NCBI GenBank assembly: GCA_049296795.1
Contig: JBAQTC010000042.1
Location: 1-64,000, forward strand
Reading direction: 5' to 3'
Source: CAXNKH01 sp049296795
GTDB lineage: Bacteria; Pseudomonadota; Gammaproteobacteria; Burkholderiales; Burkholderiaceae_C
Length of the DNA: 64,000 bases
The position numbers and the translations under genes were made by a program. Positions within the stretch are counted from its first letter, which is position 1; each line of letters begins with the position of its first letter. Shown here one piece after another: positions 62,270 through 64,000 of this stretch. Under the pieces are notes generated by a model. It made no database searches and had not been told where the DNA came from. It worked only from the letters and a program-made list of their open reading frames with translations.

Positions 62270-62857
62270 TTAATGAATCGGGTCGATGTAGGTCAATATC
62301 TCGTCGATGTGGGTATCAAAATCGCTCAGCGCATGGTCACTTCCCTCGAGCAATTTGATGCGGGCGCCGGCGTAGCGCGCTGTCATTTCGCGCCAGTCCA
62401 ACACTTCATCGCCCTTGGCGATCACGGCAAAGTAGTTTTCTGGCCGAGCCAATCCCTGGCTTGTGAGCAACTTCAGTTCGTCCACAAACTCGGGTTTGAA
62501 GAAAAAGTGGTCTTGCGACGCATGCCAATTGCTTTGCTCTCCAATGTATTTGGCCAAGTCGCGCGCCGGGTTCACGGCCGGGTTCAAGACAACGGCTTTG
62601 CAGCCTGTTTGCTCGGCCACCCAACTCGCATAAAACCCGCCCAGAGAAGACCCCACCACGGCCATGCTGGCGCGCGGCCAGTCTTCAATGCCGCGCAGCA
62701 GCAGGGCCATGGCTTCGCAGGGTGACGGGGGCAACTGAGGACACCACCAAGTGAGTCCCGGATATTGCTGCGCAATTCTGGTCGCCATGGTTTGCGCTTT
62801 GCTCGACAGCGGTGAGGAGCGAAAACCGTGCAAGTAGAGCAAGTGGGTGGTGGTCAT
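62270..62857 (-). CDS. YqiA/YcfP-type alpha/beta hydrolase
   Basis: A 195-aa esterase-like protein. LLYLHGFRSSPLSSKAQTM gives the oxyanion HGF segment; the nucleophile elbow is VVGSSLGGFYASWVAE (GSSLGG) and the C-terminal His lies in EGSDHALSDFD. ATG 62857 (MTTTHLLYLHG) is preferred to ATG 62896. Natural substrate unknown. Confidence 0.88.
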   Translation of the reverse strand: MTTTHLLYLHGFRSSPLSSKAQTMATRIAQQYPGLTWWCPQLPPSPCEAMALLLRGIEDWPRASMAVVGSSLGGFYASWVAEQTGCKAVVLNPAVNPARDLAKYIGEQSNWHASQDHFFFKPEFVDELKLLTSQGLARPENYFAVIAKGDEVLDWREMTARYAGARIKLLEGSDHALSDFDTHIDEILTYIDPIH

Positions 62858-62949
62858 GCTGGGATGATAGGGTGGAAAAAAATTCCAAGGATTCACGCTA
62901 CGATGTGCGCTGATTCAAATCAGCCTGATGACGGGCAACAAATCACAGC

Positions 62950-63738
62950 ATGAACTATTCAACCGATTTCAAATGTGTGAGAGACGAAGTCAGTGCCCAG
63001 GAGTGGCAGTCTCGGGTCGAGCTGGCGGCTTGCTACCGGCTGGTCGATCAATTCGGCATGACCGACTTGATCTACAACCACATCACCTCCTGCATTCCAG
63101 GGACCGATCATTTGCTGATTAATTTGTATGGTTTGCTGTACAAGGAAATCACTGCGTCGAGCTTGGTCAAGATTGACTTGCAAGGCAACATCATCTCCAA
63201 GCCCGACACCGATTACGGGATCAACCGTTCTGGCTATGTCATTCACGGTGCGATCCACGAAGCGCGTGCTGACGTGAGTTGCGTGATCCACACCCACACC
63301 CGCGCCGGCATGGCGGTCTCCAGCATGAGCTGCGGCCTGTTGCCGATGACGCAAACCTCGATTCGCTTTGTCGGCCATATCGGCTACCACGACTTTGAGG
63401 GGCCAGCTATCGATCTGGCCGAGCGCGAGCGCTTGGTCGCGGATCTCGGCGCCCACGATGCGATGATTTTGCGCAACCACGGGCTGTTGACTTGTGGTGC
63501 CAGTGTGGCGCAGGCCTTCAATACCCTGTACCAACTGGAGATGTCGTGTCTGGCTCAGGTCGATGCCATGGCGGCCAAGACTGAACTCCACATGCCCTCA
63601 GCCGAAGTGTTGGCCCACACAGCGCATCTTTACCAGCCCGGCACGCGTCGCCCTTATGGGGTACTGGAATGGCCGGCCATGATCCGTTTGCTCCAAGCGC
63701 AAAGCCGCAACACAGGTTTTCCTGCCTACGACATTTAA
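62950..63738 (+). CDS. Class II aldolase / adducin-family protein
   Basis: A 262-aa protein of the class II aldolase fold. Zinc ligands are seen in HTHTRAGMAV and in the HGLLTCG segment (RNHGLLTCGASV). GLADLIYNHIT-type N-terminus appears as FGMTDLIYNHIT. Such proteins split phospho-sugars or act on hydroxyacids; without a sugar-kinase neighbour the substrate is open. A class II aldolase next to an HpcH/HpaI aldolase gene (15 bp on) suggests a small catabolic operon that continues past the window. Confidence 0.88.
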   Translation: MNYSTDFKCVRDEVSAQEWQSRVELAACYRLVDQFGMTDLIYNHITSCIPGTDHLLINLYGLLYKEITASSLVKIDLQGNIISKPDTDYGINRSGYVIHGAIHEARADVSCVIHTHTRAGMAVSSMSCGLLPMTQTSIRFVGHIGYHDFEGPAIDLAERERLVADLGAHDAMILRNHGLLTCGASVAQAFNTLYQLEMSCLAQVDAMAAKTELHMPSAEVLAHTAHLYQPGTRRPYGVLEWPAMIRLLQAQSRNTGFPAYDI

Positions 63739-63753
63739 CCCGAAACAGAGCCT

Positions 63754-64000
63754 ATGAAACCCCAGGATATTTTGCGCAACAATGTGCGCGACAAACTCAA
63801 TCGTGGCGAACTGGTGTCCTCCATGACGGTGCGCCTGACGCGCGGTATCGAAATTGCCCGGATTGCCAAGACCGCCGGTTTCGATTCGATTTACATCGAC
63901 CTGGAGCACAGCAGTTTTTCGCTCGACTTGACCGGTCAGATCTGCATGGCGGCGCTGAACATCGGGATCGCGCCTTTTGTCCGGGTGCCGGCCAACCAAC
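63754..64000 (+). CDS. HpcH/HpaI-family aldolase (5' part, runs off the right edge)
   Basis: About 82 codons are visible from ATG 63754. Visible residues include GELVSSMTVRLTRG, the conserved AGFDSIYIDLEHS block (Asp/Glu of the barrel), and IAPFVRVPANQ, the HpcH/HpaI signature with the catalytic Arg. These class II pyruvate aldolases cleave 2-keto-4-hydroxy acids such as 4-hydroxy-2-oxo-heptanedioate. Truncated by the window end, so the substrate branch cannot be judged. Confidence 0.85.
   Translation, partial: MKPQDILRNNVRDKLNRGELVSSMTVRLTRGIEIARIAKTAGFDSIYIDLEHSSFSLDLTGQICMAALNIGIAPFVRVPANQ

Overview
The window reads as chromosomal DNA of a betaproteobacterium, most probably a Comamonadaceae-like member of Burkholderiales. 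The reasons are gene content (double-length UvrA, an SAH riboswitch in front of ahcY, a leucine/isovalerate catabolic operon next to a LIV-type ABC transporter) and several short dispersed repeats of a kind common in that group. This is inferred from gene content and protein flavour; no database search was run. I see no rRNA, tRNA, CRISPR array, prophage or intact insertion sequence.

Layout. (1) 1-1660: the 3' part of a beta-carbonic anhydrase gene, then about 1.2 kb without genes holding two and a bit tandem copies of a ~416-bp unit. (2) 1660-3700: a TPP riboswitch and thiC. (3) 3715-16863: a long plus-strand run of catabolic genes. It opens with an SGNH esterase and a thiolase. Next comes a phenylacetate-CoA-ligase-like enzyme, a DpgC-like cofactor-free dioxygenase homologue, a 79-aa orphan and a rhodanese. 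Then follow the leucine (Liu) genes liuB-liuC-liuD, a 2-hydroxyacid dehydrogenase, HMG-CoA lyase, a DUF1289 protein and a 2-hydroxychromene-2-carboxylate isomerase-like protein. (4) 16868-22876: a fused double uvrA whose reading frame contains several repeat-derived inserts. (5) 22890-27572 (minus): a complete LIV-type ABC transporter in the order G-F-H-M-K, preceded by prfC. (6) 29478-33282: thioesterase, SAH riboswitch-ahcY, tlyA-like methyltransferase and metF, an activated-methyl-cycle block. (7) 33264-45252: housekeeping (rlmJ, rplM-rpsI, erpA, anmK, M23 peptidase, tyrS, CDF transporter, phoH-ybeY, ruvAB, arfB). (8) 45316-55421: a minus-strand pterin/thiolation operon (folM-folB-ttcA-phosphatase-PLP enzyme), then MidA-like methyltransferase, galU, cca, slt and formyl-THF cyclo-ligase. 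(9) 55442-64000: a CDF-like protein, an SOS-controlled umuDC pair, a lipoprotein, glmU-glmS, a YqiA-like hydrolase and two aldolase-family genes running off the end.

How it fits together. The liu genes take isovaleryl-derived CoA esters to acetyl-CoA and acetoacetate, and the nearby LIV transporter could supply the amino acid. The ligase/dioxygenase pair embedded in the same transcription unit looks like a separate arylacetate route that would feed the same CoA pool; this is the best candidate for an undescribed pathway. A second candidate is a hairpin element starting TGARAY-WTTGY-RGGACAG. It lies directly upstream of metF, erpA and (twice) ruvA in the same orientation and may be an RNA leader or a mobile hairpin. 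A third point of interest is that REP-like palindromes (core GGGGTCWGA-CCC) occur both between folB and ttcA and, in frame, inside uvrA.
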